DNA of 64,000 nucleotides, from the NCBI RefSeq assembly GCF_008329645.1, contig NZ_CP043474.1, forward strand, positions 1,860,001-1,924,000, read 5' to 3'. Below the pieces are notes generated by a model. That model had not been told where the DNA came from, ran no database searches, and was given only the letters and a program-made list of their open reading frames with translations. Made by a program: the position numbers and the translations under genes. This document shows positions 52,745 to 63,653 of the stretch, in pieces (position 1 is the stretch's first letter; the number at the start of each line of letters is the position of its first letter). The DNA comes from Mycolicibacterium grossiae. GTDB lineage: Bacteria; Actinomycetota; Actinomycetes; Mycobacteriales; Mycobacteriaceae.

Positions 52745-53757
52745 ATGTCCCCGAGGAGCCTGGCCGTCGTCGGCGGCGGCGTCATCGGTCTGTCGGTGGC
52801 CCGCCGCGCGGCCCGCGACGGCTGGTCGGTGCGCGTGCACCGCGCCCCGGTGCGTGGCGCGTCGTGGGTGGCGGGCGGCATGCTCGCGCCTCACAGCGAG
52901 GGCTGGCCCGGCGAGGAGGAACTGCTCCGCATCGGCCTCGACTCGCTGCGGCTCTGGCACGACGGCTTCCTCGACGGGTTGCCCGCGGAGGTGGTGACGG
53001 CCCGCGAATCCCTGGTGGTCGCGGTCGACCGCGCCGATGTCCAGGACCTGCGGACGGTCGGGGAGTGGCTCGCCGCGCAGGGCCACCCGGTGACGCCGAC
53101 CACCGCGGCGCGCGACGTGGAACCCCTGCTCGCGCACGGCATCCGGCACGGCTTCGTCGCGGCGACCGAACTGGCCGTCGACAACCGCGTGCTCGTCGAC
53201 GCGCTCGAGGCGGCATGCGAGGACCTCGGCGTGGAGTGGGCGGCGCCGGTCGACGACCTGGCGGCCACCCGGGACGCCGAGGTGACGGTCCTGGCCAACG
53301 GCATCGACGCGCCCACGCTGTGGCCGGGGCTAGCCGTGCGTCCGGTGAAGGGCGAGGTGCTGCGGCTGCGCTGGCGCAAGGGCTGCATGCCGGTGCCGGA
53401 CCGGGTGATCCGCGCCCGGGTGCACGGCAGGCAGGTCTATCTCGTCCCCCGCCCGGGCGGCCTGGTGGTCGGCGCGACGCAGTACGAGCACGGTCGCGAC
53501 ACCGCCCCGACGGTGTCCGGGGTGCGCGACCTGCTCGACGACGCCTGCGAGGTGATACCGGCGCTCGGTGAGTACGAACTCGCCGAGACCGCAGCGGGTC
53601 TGCGCCCGATGACCCCGGACAACCTGCCGATCGTCGGCAGGCTCGACGAACGCACGCTGGTGGCCACCGGCCATGGCCGCTCGGGGTTCCTGCTCGCGCC
53701 GTGGACGGCCGAACGGATCGCCGCCGAACTGACAGTGGAAGTAGGAGTGCCCTCGTG

Positions 53758-53758
<1 letters not shown>
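52745..53758 (+). CDS. thiO: glycine oxidase ThiO
   Basis: FAD enzyme making the iminoglycine used for the thiazole ring. The 337 residues start with the FAD motif VVGGGVIGLSVARRA and have GGMLAPHSE, the VKGEVLRLR region and the C-terminal ATGHGRSGFLLAPWTA. The ATG at 52745 is used; an earlier in-frame ATG at 52721 lies inside the riboswitch aptamer and is rejected. First gene of the thiO-thiS-thiG operon, overlapping thiS. Orthologue of Rv0415. Confidence 0.95.
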
Positions 53759-55485
<1,727 letters not shown>

Positions 55486-55489
55486 GATC

Positions 55490-56410
55490 ATGGGGCACGT
55501 GATCGAGCTGGCGGGCCTCACCAAGACCTTCGGCCGCAAACGTGCCGTCGACGACCTCACCTGCACCGTCGAGCCCGGCGTGGTGACGGGCTTCCTGGGC
55601 CCGAACGGCGCGGGCAAGACCACCACCATGCGGATGATCCTCGGCCTGGACCGGCCGACCTCCGGCACGGCCACCATCGACGGGAGGCGCTACCGCGACC
55701 TCACTGAGCCGCTGCGCACGGTCGGCGCGCTGCTCGACGCCAAGCAGGTGCACCCCAGCCGCTCCGCGCGCAACCACCTGCGCTGGTTGGCCGCGAGCAA
55801 CCGCATCCCCGTCACCCGCGTCGACGAGGTGCTCGAGATCGTCGGGCTGGAGTCCGCGGCCGACACCAGTGCGGGGACGCTGTCGCTGGGCATGGGGCAG
55901 CGGCTCGGCATCGCCGCGGCGCTGCTGGGCGATCCGCCGGTGCTGCTGTTCGACGAGCCGGTCAACGGCCTCGACCCCGAGGGCATCCGCTGGGTGCGCA
56001 CCTTGATGCGGGCACTGGCGGCCGAGGGGCGCACGGTGTTCGTCTCGAGCCACCTGCTCGCCGAGATGGCCAACACCGCCGACCGGCTGGTGGTGATCGG
56101 CCGCGGCCGGCTCATCGCGTCGACGACGGTCACCGAGTTCATCGCCGGGTCCGGCGCCAGCGTCGTGCGGGTGCGCAGCCCGCAGCTCGACGCGCTGCTC
56201 GAGCTGCTCTCCAACGCGGGCATCGACACCCGCGTCGAGGCCAACGGCAGCACGCTCGCGGTCCGCGGCGCGGCCATCGAGGTGATCGGCGAGCTGGCCG
56301 CCCGCAACGCGATCACGCTGCACGAACTCAGCACGCAACGCGCGTCGCTGGAGGAGGCCTACCTGAAGCTCACCGACGACGACGTCGAGTACCGGACGGC
56401 GGCGCGCTGA
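55490..56410 (+). CDS. ABC transporter ATP-binding protein
   Basis: The 306-residue ATPase has Walker A GPNGAGKTT (37-45), signature LSLGMGQR, Walker B VLLFDEPVNGLDPEG and switch His in SSHLLAEM. The C-terminal extension resembles the DrrA/bacitracin-type exporters. Its permease follows, sharing bases (TGATG). The pair lies between the thiazole genes and lpqL. Substrate unknown; thiamine transport is not suggested by the family. Confidence 0.92.
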   Translation: MGHVIELAGLTKTFGRKRAVDDLTCTVEPGVVTGFLGPNGAGKTTTMRMILGLDRPTSGTATIDGRRYRDLTEPLRTVGALLDAKQVHPSRSARNHLRWLAASNRIPVTRVDEVLEIVGLESAADTSAGTLSLGMGQRLGIAAALLGDPPVLLFDEPVNGLDPEGIRWVRTLMRALAAEGRTVFVSSHLLAEMANTADRLVVIGRGRLIASTTVTEFIAGSGASVVRVRSPQLDALLELLSNAGIDTRVEANGSTLAVRGAAIEVIGELAARNAITLHELSTQRASLEEAYLKLTDDDVEYRTAAR

Positions 56411-57174
56411 TGACCACCGGGCTGACCTCGACGCTGCACTCCGAGCGCATCAAGTTCACCAGCATCCGGTCGCCGCTGTGGACGGCGCTGGCCGCGGCGG
56501 TGCTGAGCCTCGCCGTCGCCGTCCTGCAGGGCGCGACGGCCTACGGCGCGGCGGGCATCCGGCCGCAGCAGGCGGCGATGGGCGTGGCGGTGTTCGCCGT
56601 CCCGCTGCTGATGGTGGTGTCCGCGCTGACGGTCACCGGCGAGTACCGCAGCGGCACCATCCGGTCCACCTTCGCCGCGACCCCGCAGCGAGCCGTGGTG
56701 GTTGCCGCGAAAGCCATTGTCGCGGCGTCGTTCTCGGCCGTCGTCATCGCGGCCACCACGGTGGCGTGCATCGCGGTGGCCCGCGTCGCCGCGGATCCAC
56801 TGGTGGGGGCGGGACTCTCACTCGCCCTGCCGGCGACGTGGCGGCTGGTGGTCGCGCTGGCGGTGTACGCCGCGGTCGCGGCGGTCCTGGGCGTGGCGGT
56901 CGGCGTGCTCCTGCGGCATGCGGCCGGAGCGGTGGCGGTGCTGCTGCTGTGGCCGCTGGTGATCGAGCCGATCCTCGGCAACCTGCCGAACCTCGGGCCG
57001 AGGGTGGGCCCGTTCCTGCCGTTCCTCAACGCGTTCGTCTTCACCGACGTGCAGTGGCTCTATCCGACGTACCCGATGCCGTGGGGACCGTTCGCGTCGC
57101 TGATCTACTTCGCCGTGGTGGTCGGCGTCGTGCTGGCCGCCGCCACCGCATCGGTGCACCGGCGCGACGCGTGA
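56410..57174 (+). CDS. ABC transporter permease
   Basis: The 254 residues form six predicted membrane helices, with a ABC-2-type plan and the motif TGEYRSGTIRSTF after TM2. It pairs with the ATPase just upstream, as an exporter. It ends in a GTGA overlap with lpqL. Confidence 0.9.
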   Translation: MTTGLTSTLHSERIKFTSIRSPLWTALAAAVLSLAVAVLQGATAYGAAGIRPQQAAMGVAVFAVPLLMVVSALTVTGEYRSGTIRSTFAATPQRAVVVAAKAIVAASFSAVVIAATTVACIAVARVAADPLVGAGLSLALPATWRLVVALAVYAAVAAVLGVAVGVLLRHAAGAVAVLLLWPLVIEPILGNLPNLGPRVGPFLPFLNAFVFTDVQWLYPTYPMPWGPFASLIYFAVVVGVVLAAATASVHRRDA

Positions 57175-58712
57175 CTAACGTGGGTCGGGTGCGACGGACG
57201 ACGGCGGTGGCGGGGCGGAACTCACGGATCGCGGTGGCGCTCCTGACGGTGGCGGTGACCGGTCTGGCCGGCTGCGGCCGGTCGGGGCAGCCGGAGGAGA
57301 AGCCCGAGGCCGCGCCGCCCGCGGCGTCGCAGCCCGCCGCCGACTTCGCCGTGGGACAGCAGAACAAGGTGACCGTCGACGCGATGATGGCGCACCTGGG
57401 CAAGCTGCAGGAGATCGCCGACGCGAACGGCGGCAACCGTGCACTCGGGACGCCGGGCTATCAGGCCAGCGTCGACTACGTCGCCGGAGTGTTGCGGGAC
57501 AAGGGCTTCGACGTCGCCACCGATGAGTTCGAGGTGCGGCTGCCGTTCGCCGACGAGCCGGCGTTGACCGCCGACGGCAATCCGGTGAAGGCCGCCGCGC
57601 TGAACTACACCATCGGTACCCCGCCCGAGGGCGTCACCGGCCGGCTGGTGCCCGCGCCCGCCGAACCGACGCCGGGCTGCACGGCCGCCGACTACGACGG
57701 TCTGCAGGTCCGCGGCGCCGTCGTGCTGGTCGACCGCGGGTCGTGCCCGTTCGGCGTCAAGCAGCAGGTGGCGGCCGAGAAGGGCGCCGCCGCCCTGATC
57801 GTCGCCAACACCGACGACGAGCCGATCGGCGCGACGTTGGGCGCCACCACCGACGTCGAGATCCCGGTGGTGGGGATCGGCAAGTCCGACGGGGCGAAGC
57901 TGCGGGCGGTGCCCGCGAACATGTCGCTCAAGCTCAACGCCGGCGTGCGAACCGAACGCACCCGCAACGTCGTCGCGCAGACCAAGACCGGGGACACGCA
58001 CAACGTCGTCATGGCCGGCGCGCACCTGGACTCGGTGCCGGAGGGCCCGGGCATCAACGACAACGGTTCCGGGGTGGCGGCGGTGCTGGAGACCGCGGTG
58101 CAGCTCGGCAGTTCGCCGCCGGTGCGCAACGCCGTCCGGTTCGGCTTCTGGGGCGCCGAGGAACTCGGGCTCATCGGGTCGACGAAGTACGTCGAGTCGC
58201 TCGACGTCGAGGCGCTCAAGGACATCGCGCTGTATCTCAACTTCGACATGCTGGGCTCGCCGAACCCGGGATACTTCACCTACGACGGTGACCAGTCCGC
58301 GCCGCCGACGCCTGCGGTGCCCCGGGTGCCGGAGGGCTCGGCCGGCATCGAGCGGATGCTGGCCGCGTACCTCGGCGGTGCGGGAAAACCCGCCCAGGAC
58401 ACCGACTTCAACGGTCGCAGCGACTACGACGCCTTCACCCAGGCCGGTGTGCCCGCCGGCGGGTTGTTCGCCGGGGCAGAGGACAACAAGACCGCCGAGC
58501 AGGCCGACCTGTGGGGCGGGCAGGCCGACAAGCCCTTCGACCCGAACTACCACAAGCCCGGCGACACGATCGAGAACATCGACCGCACCGCATTGGAGAT
58601 TCAGGGCCGCGGGGTCGCGTACGCGCTGGGGCTGTACGCCCAGGACCTCTCCGGGCGCAACGGCGTGCCGATCCGCGAGGACCGGACCCGGCACCGGGTC
58701 TCCGAGCAGTGA
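57171..58712 (+). CDS. lpqL: M28 aminopeptidase lipoprotein LpqL
   Basis: Secreted zinc aminopeptidase of 513 residues anchored by lipobox GLAGC. A PA domain (about 150-275, DRGSCPFGVKQQ) is inserted before the M28 catalytic domain. All five metal ligands and the base known from the Streptomyces griseus enzyme are visible: GAHLDS, NDNGSG, WGAEELG (base Glu and ligand Glu), NFDMLGSPN and NYHKPGD. GTG at 57171 overlaps the permease stop; GTGs at 57180 and 57189 are alternatives. Orthologue of Rv0418. Confidence 0.93.
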   Translation: MTNVGRVRRTTAVAGRNSRIAVALLTVAVTGLAGCGRSGQPEEKPEAAPPAASQPAADFAVGQQNKVTVDAMMAHLGKLQEIADANGGNRALGTPGYQASVDYVAGVLRDKGFDVATDEFEVRLPFADEPALTADGNPVKAAALNYTIGTPPEGVTGRLVPAPAEPTPGCTAADYDGLQVRGAVVLVDRGSCPFGVKQQVAAEKGAAALIVANTDDEPIGATLGATTDVEIPVVGIGKSDGAKLRAVPANMSLKLNAGVRTERTRNVVAQTKTGDTHNVVMAGAHLDSVPEGPGINDNGSGVAAVLETAVQLGSSPPVRNAVRFGFWGAEELGLIGSTKYVESLDVEALKDIALYLNFDMLGSPNPGYFTYDGDQSAPPTPAVPRVPEGSAGIERMLAAYLGGAGKPAQDTDFNGRSDYDAFTQAGVPAGGLFAGAEDNKTAEQADLWGGQADKPFDPNYHKPGDTIENIDRTALEIQGRGVAYALGLYAQDLSGRNGVPIREDRTRHRVSEQ

Positions 58713-60133
58713 TGCGGCGCGGCGCGGTGCTGGGTGCCGTCGTCGCGCTGACCGTGGCGGCGTGCGGATCCGCCGACCCGGCGCCGGCCCCGGCCGCCGA
58801 CCCGGGGCGCGTACTGGCCGACGCCGTCACCGTCGACGCCATGATGGGCCACCTGCAGCGGCTGCACGACATCGCGGCCGCCCACGGCGGCTCGCGCGCC
58901 GACGGCACGCCGGGCTACGACGCCAGTGTCGACTACGTCGCGACGGTGCTGCGGGACAACGGGTTCGACGTCGAGCTGGCCGACTTCGAACGGGTGGTGC
59001 TGGCGGCACCGGGCAGACCGACGCTGACGGTCGCCGGGCGAGCGCTGCCCGTCGACCAGGCGTCGCTGCTCACCCCGACCCCGCGCGAGGGACTTCAGGC
59101 CCGCACGCAGCGCCCGCGCCGGGCCGCCGGGTGCACCACCGCCGACTACGGCGACGCGACGGTGCGGGGTGCGCTAGCGGTCGTCGACGACACCGGCTGC
59201 TCACTGGTGGAGAAGCAGAACGTGGCCAGTGACGAGGGCGCCGTCGGGCTCCTGGTCGTCAGCGAGGGCGGCGTGCCGGGACTGTTCACGCCCGGGTACT
59301 ACCAGCAGCTCAAGGCGCCGGTCGCCGTGATCGGCCGGGACGTCGACGCACAGCTGCGCCGCACGTCGTCGCCCGTGCGCCTGGTGCTCGACGCGAAGGC
59401 CGGCACCGTGCGTTCGCGAAACGTGCTGGCACAGACGAAGACCGGTGACGTGCACCGCGTCGTCGTCGCGGGCGCGCACCTGGACTCCGCGCCGGACAGT
59501 CCCGGCATCAACGCCGATGGCTCCGGCGTGGCGGCGGTACTCGCGACGGCGGCGGCGCTCGGTGCCTCGCCCGGCGTCACCAACGCGGTGCGGTTCGCGT
59601 TCTGGGGTGCGGGCGAGGCGGGCGGCGAGGGTGCGGCCAAATACGTGGCGGGCCTAGGCGGTGACGGCGTGGCCGACCTCGCGATGTACCTCGACGTCGA
59701 CCAGATCGGCTCGACCAACCCCGGCTACTTCACCTACGACGGCGACCAGTCGGGTGCCGCCAACCCGCAGGTGCCTGCGGCTGCCGTGCCGGCCGGGTCG
59801 GCCGGCATCGAGCGCACGCTCGCCGGCTACCTCAACCTCGCCGGGGTGCGGCCCGCCGACGTGCCGCTCGGTCGCAGCGGCGACTACGCGCCGTTCCTCG
59901 CCGCCGGCGTGCCGATCGGCGGCGTGACCACCGCCGCCAGTGGCCGCAAGACCGACGTGCAGGCGCGGCTGTGGGGTGGGCAGGCGGGGCGACCGTTCGA
60001 CCCGAACTACCGGACGCCGCGCGATGACGTGACCAACGTCGACCGCGACGCCCTCGCGATCGTGGGTCCCGCGGTGGCGTTCGCGGTCGGGACGTACGCC
60101 CGGTCGACCGACGGGCGCAACGGCGTGCCCTAG
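58712..60133 (+). CDS. LpqL-like M28 lipoprotein, probable pseudoenzyme
   Basis: Tandem paralogue of LpqL with 473 residues, lipobox TVAAC and the same PA plus M28 plan. Comparing sites in order: the first ligand His is kept (GAHLDS), the bridging Asp of NDNGSG becomes Ala (NADGSG), the base Glu of WGAEELG becomes Gly (WGAGEAG), the next Glu and the DQIGSTN Asp remain, and the last His of NYHKPGD becomes Arg (NYRTPRD). Hydrolysis is therefore unlikely; binding of peptides or of LpqL is possible. The PA domain keeps two Cys. It shares bases with the lpqL stop, and its own stop overlaps the convergent ddaH-like gene. Confidence 0.9.
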   Translation: MRRGAVLGAVVALTVAACGSADPAPAPAADPGRVLADAVTVDAMMGHLQRLHDIAAAHGGSRADGTPGYDASVDYVATVLRDNGFDVELADFERVVLAAPGRPTLTVAGRALPVDQASLLTPTPREGLQARTQRPRRAAGCTTADYGDATVRGALAVVDDTGCSLVEKQNVASDEGAVGLLVVSEGGVPGLFTPGYYQQLKAPVAVIGRDVDAQLRRTSSPVRLVLDAKAGTVRSRNVLAQTKTGDVHRVVVAGAHLDSAPDSPGINADGSGVAAVLATAAALGASPGVTNAVRFAFWGAGEAGGEGAAKYVAGLGGDGVADLAMYLDVDQIGSTNPGYFTYDGDQSGAANPQVPAAAVPAGSAGIERTLAGYLNLAGVRPADVPLGRSGDYAPFLAAGVPIGGVTTAASGRKTDVQARLWGGQAGRPFDPNYRTPRDDVTNVDRDALAIVGPAVAFAVGTYARSTDGRNGVP

Positions 60134-60903
60134 CGGCGCAGGCGCACCGACAGGCAGGTGACGCAGCCCTCCAGCTTCTCGAACTCCGAGATGTCGACCG
60201 CGACGACGCGGTAGCCGCGGGACTCGAGCAGTTCCCTGGTGCGGGGTGCGGCGGCCGACAGCAGCAGGGTGTCGTCGCCGAGCAGGACGACGTGCGCGCC
60301 GGCTTCCTCGGGGACGGCGAGGAAGTGCTCGCCCCAGATGCCGGGGTCGTCGACGAGCGGCTCGTAGCCGATGACCGTGCCGTCCGGCAGCGCCGTCACC
60401 GCGGACTTCAGGTGCAGTACCCGCGACAGCGGAACCGCGACCACGTTGGCGCCCAGGGGCTGTAGGTGGGCGCGGAGTTGTTCGGCGCCTTCGTCGTTCG
60501 TGCGGCCCCCGACGCCGACCCAGACCATGCCGCCGTGCTTGAGGACGTCGCCGCCGTCGAGGGTGCCGGGCGCCTCGATGCGGACGATGCGGTAGCCCTG
60601 CTCGCGCACGGCGTCCTCGGCGGCCGAGATCTCCGGCCAGCGCTCCTCGGCGCCGGGGCGGCAGATCACCGCGAGGTCGCCGTAGACGACCATGGTGTCC
60701 TCGACGAACACGGCGTCGGGGCAGTCGGGCGCGGCCGGCACCTCGCTGGTGGTCCAGCCGGCGGCGTGCAGGGCGGAGACGTAGTCGTTCCACTGCCGCT
60801 CCGCCAGGTCCACGTCGACGTGCTCGCTGCGCTCGATGTGGGTGACCAGGCCGTGGGCCAGCAGGGGGGAGGGGCGTCGGATCAACGCGTGACGGGCGAG
60901 CAT
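60130..60903 (-). CDS. dimethylarginine dimethylaminohydrolase-like protein
   Basis: Guanidino-group hydrolase of 257 residues, converting dimethylarginine or a related arginine derivative to citrulline. Motifs are DAVFVEDT (substrate Asp/Glu), GTLDGGDVL, His in VLHLKSA, and the catalytic Cys250 in CLSVRL near the end. It is of the soluble DDAH type rather than arginine deiminase, which is about 400 residues. ATG start at 60903, divergent from the HNH gene. Confidence 0.88.
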   Translation of the reverse strand: MLARHALIRRPSPLLAHGLVTHIERSEHVDVDLAERQWNDYVSALHAAGWTTSEVPAAPDCPDAVFVEDTMVVYGDLAVICRPGAEERWPEISAAEDAVREQGYRIVRIEAPGTLDGGDVLKHGGMVWVGVGGRTNDEGAEQLRAHLQPLGANVVAVPLSRVLHLKSAVTALPDGTVIGYEPLVDDPGIWGEHFLAVPEEAGAHVVLLGDDTLLLSAAAPRTRELLESRGYRVVAVDISEFEKLEGCVTCLSVRLRR

Positions 60904-60946
60904 GGCGCAATGGTGTCACGGGCACATTCCTGTCGGTGCTCCCACC

Positions 60947-60967
60947 TACAATCGAACACGTGTTCGC
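60947..60967 (+). promoter_or_regulatory. promoter with LexA SOS box on the HNH gene
   Basis: TACAAT (60947-60952) is seven bases before the GTG at 60960. TCGAAC-ACGT-GTTCGC (60952-60967) matches the mycobacterial SOS box TCGAAC-N4-GTTCGA at 11 of 12 arm bases and covers the last -10 base, the start site and the start codon. LexA control of DUF222/13E12 genes is known in M. tuberculosis. Confidence 0.75.
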
Positions 60968-62387
60968 ATGGACGCCACCTGCCGAAGGAGCCGCGCTGCT
61001 CGCGCGTGCCGCCGAGGCGGCGCGTGCGGAGGCATCGGCGGCCGCCGCCCGGCTCGATGCGGTCGGTGCGTTCGTCGACGCGTGCACGAGCGCCGCGGGC
61101 GGTGCCACCGAGGAGTGGGCGGTCGACGTGGTGGCGGCCGCCGCGGCGGAGGTGGCTGCCGCGCTGCGGATCTCGCAGGGCCTCGCGGAATCCCAGGTGC
61201 GCTACGCCGAGGCGCTGCGCCACCGGCTACGCGAGCTGGGCGCCCGCTTTGCCGCCGGCGACGTCTCCGAGGCGGCGTTCCGGGCGGCCGTCTTCCGCAC
61301 CGGGCTGATCGAGGACGCCGAGATCCTGGCGCGCGTCGACGCGACGCTGGCCCGCCGCATGCCGACGTGGGGGTCCGCCGGTCGCAGGGAGATCGACAAG
61401 CGCATCGACCGAGTGGTGGCCAGGGTGGACCGCGACGCCGTGCGCCGCCGCAAGGACTTCGTTGGGGGCCGCGGCGTCACCATCTCGCAACTCGTCGACG
61501 GGCTGAGTGAGGTGCACGCGACCGTGTACGCCACCGACGCCGAGGCGATCGCGCAGCGGATCGCCGCACTCGAACGGTCCGTGTGCGACGCGGATCCGCG
61601 TACCGCCGCCGAACGCCGCGCCGACGCGCTGGCCGTCGCAGCCCTCGGCGGTGACCGGCTGTCCTGCCGGTGCGACCTCGACGGGTGCACGGCCGGGGGT
61701 CGGGTCGTCGGCCCGGTCGTGGTCCACGTGGTCACCGACCAGGCGACCCTCGACGGTTCGGGTGACGGTGGAGCCGTCGTCCCGGGCTACGACGGACTGT
61801 TCCCGGCGGACCTCGTGGCCGAGATCGCCGCCGAGGCGAAGCGACGCCCGCTGCTGCCCCCGACCTCCGAACCCGAGCCGCGGTACCGCCCGTCGAGCCG
61901 GTTGGCGGAGTGGGTCCGCTGGCGAGACCTGACCTGCCGGTTCCCGAATTGCGACGTACCCGCGCACGGCTGCGACCTCGACCACACCGTCCCGTACGGC
62001 GACGGCGGGTCGACGCGGGCGTCGAACCTAAAGTGCCTGTGCCGTTTTCACCATCTCGTCAAGACGTTCTGGGGCTGGCGTGACGAGCAGTTCGACGACG
62101 GCACCGTGCTGTGGACTGCGCCGACGGGCGTCCGCTACGTCACCGTCCCGGGCGGTGTCGCGTTGTTCGGCGGGCTGGCCGCGCCGGGGACCGCGACGCC
62201 TGCGCCGAGCCCCGAGGGCCCGTGCACCGACCGGACCGCGATGATGCCGCACCGCCGCCGGAGCCGACGCCAACAACGGGCGGCCGACGTCCTCGCCGAG
62301 CGCACCGCCAACCACCGCGCCCGGATGGAGCGGCTGCGACGCTATGCCGGGGGCGGCACCCGTGACGGCACGCCACCACCGTTCTGA
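60960..62387 (+). CDS. DUF222/13E12-family HNH endonuclease-like protein
   Basis: The 475 residues have an Ala-rich helical DUF222 region (about 1-290) and a C-terminal HNH domain with CRFPNCDVPAHGCDLDH, DGGSTRASNLKCLCRFHH, showing the two CxxC-type zinc pairs and the His residues. A basic tail follows. It belongs to the 13E12 repeat family, multicopy in mycobacteria and part of the LexA regulon. GTG at 60960 is preferred over GTG 60936 because TACAAT lies seven bases before it. Its end overlaps the NCS2 permease gene by 46 bases. Confidence 0.88.
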   Translation: MFAWTPPAEGAALLARAAEAARAEASAAAARLDAVGAFVDACTSAAGGATEEWAVDVVAAAAAEVAAALRISQGLAESQVRYAEALRHRLRELGARFAAGDVSEAAFRAAVFRTGLIEDAEILARVDATLARRMPTWGSAGRREIDKRIDRVVARVDRDAVRRRKDFVGGRGVTISQLVDGLSEVHATVYATDAEAIAQRIAALERSVCDADPRTAAERRADALAVAALGGDRLSCRCDLDGCTAGGRVVGPVVVHVVTDQATLDGSGDGGAVVPGYDGLFPADLVAEIAAEAKRRPLLPPTSEPEPRYRPSSRLAEWVRWRDLTCRFPNCDVPAHGCDLDHTVPYGDGGSTRASNLKCLCRFHHLVKTFWGWRDEQFDDGTVLWTAPTGVRYVTVPGGVALFGGLAAPGTATPAPSPEGPCTDRTAMMPHRRRSRRQQRAADVLAERTANHRARMERLRRYAGGGTRDGTPPPF

Positions 62388-63634
62388 GCGGCGGTGCGGA
62401 AGCCCAGCGCCCGCATGCCGTGGTAGACCACCAGCGCGGCGATCGATCCCAGGGCGATGCCGGTGAACGTGAGATCCCCGGCTGTCCAGGTGAAGTCGGC
62501 GATGCCGATGATGAGCGGGATGGCCGCCGTCATCTGATTGATCGGCAGGCCGAAGTCGACGTGGTTGGTGAGCCAGATGCGGATGCCGAGCACCCCGACG
62601 AGCCCGTAGAGCACGACGGTGGCGCCGCCGAGCACGCCGGCGGGAATGGCGGAGATCAGCGCACCGATCTTCGGGCACATCGCCAGCACGATCGCCACCA
62701 CGGCCGCCACCCAGTACGCCGCGGTCGAGTACACCCGGGTGGCCGCCATGACACCGATGTTCTCCGCGTACGTCGTGGTGGCCGAGCCGCCGCCCAGCCC
62801 GGCCAGCGTGGTGGCGACGCCGTCGGCGGCGATCGCGCGCCCCAGCAGCGGGTCGGTGTCGGTGGCGGTCATCTGCCCGACCGACTTCACGTGGCCGATG
62901 TTCTCGGCCAGCAGGGCGATCACCGCGGGCAGGAACAGCGGCAGCACCGCGAGGGAGAAGGTGGGCGTGGTGAAGTCGGGCAGGCCGATCCAGGCCGCGG
63001 AGTCGATGGCCGCCTTGGCGGCGGGGTCGACGTCGTCGAGGATCCACGCCAGCACGTAGCCCAGCACCACGGCGATGAAGATCGCCAGGCGGCCGATGAT
63101 GCCGCGGAAGAACGCCAGCGTCGCGACCAGCAGCACCAGCGTCACGATGGCGACCAGCGGGCCCTTCTCGAAGTTGGCCTTGGCCGCAGGGGCCAGGTTG
63201 AACCCGATCAGCGCCACCACGGCGCCCGTCACCACCGGTGGCAGTGCCGCGTTCAGCCAGCGCGTCCCGACGACGTGCACCACGCCGCCGACGACGACGA
63301 GCACCAGGCCGAGCGCCACCAGTCCGCCGAGCGCACCGCCCGGGCCCTGCGAGCCGACGGCCGCCACCACTGGCGAGATGACGGCGAAGCTCGACCCGAG
63401 GTAACTCGGCAGGCGGTTGCCGGTGATGATCAGGAACAGGATCGTGCCGATGCCGGAGAACAGCAGCGTCGTGGCGGGCGGGAACCCGGTGAGCACCGGG
63501 ACCAGGAACGTCGCGCCGAACATCGCCACCACGTGCTGTGCGCCGATGCCGATCGTCCGTGGCCAGCTCAGCCGCTCGTCGGGTGCGACGACCACGGCGT
63601 CGCGGGCCACGGGGGTCCAGCGCAAAGCGTTCAC
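62342..63634 (-). CDS. NCS2-family nucleobase (uracil/xanthine) permease
   Basis: The 430-residue membrane protein has about 14 segments. Typical motifs are GIGAQHVVAMFGATFLVP at the start, the ALLAENIGHVKSVGQMT helix with the substrate Glu, and GGSATTTYAENIGVMAATRVYS. It would import uracil or a purine with protons. GTG start at 63634. Its 3' end runs into the convergent HNH gene. Confidence 0.93.
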   Translation of the reverse strand: MNALRWTPVARDAVVVAPDERLSWPRTIGIGAQHVVAMFGATFLVPVLTGFPPATTLLFSGIGTILFLIITGNRLPSYLGSSFAVISPVVAAVGSQGPGGALGGLVALGLVLVVVGGVVHVVGTRWLNAALPPVVTGAVVALIGFNLAPAAKANFEKGPLVAIVTLVLLVATLAFFRGIIGRLAIFIAVVLGYVLAWILDDVDPAAKAAIDSAAWIGLPDFTTPTFSLAVLPLFLPAVIALLAENIGHVKSVGQMTATDTDPLLGRAIAADGVATTLAGLGGGSATTTYAENIGVMAATRVYSTAAYWVAAVVAIVLAMCPKIGALISAIPAGVLGGATVVLYGLVGVLGIRIWLTNHVDFGLPINQMTAAIPLIIGIADFTWTAGDLTFTGIALGSIAALVVYHGMRALGFRTAAQNGGGVPSRVPPPA

Positions 63635-63653
63635 GAATGGGAACTACACACCA

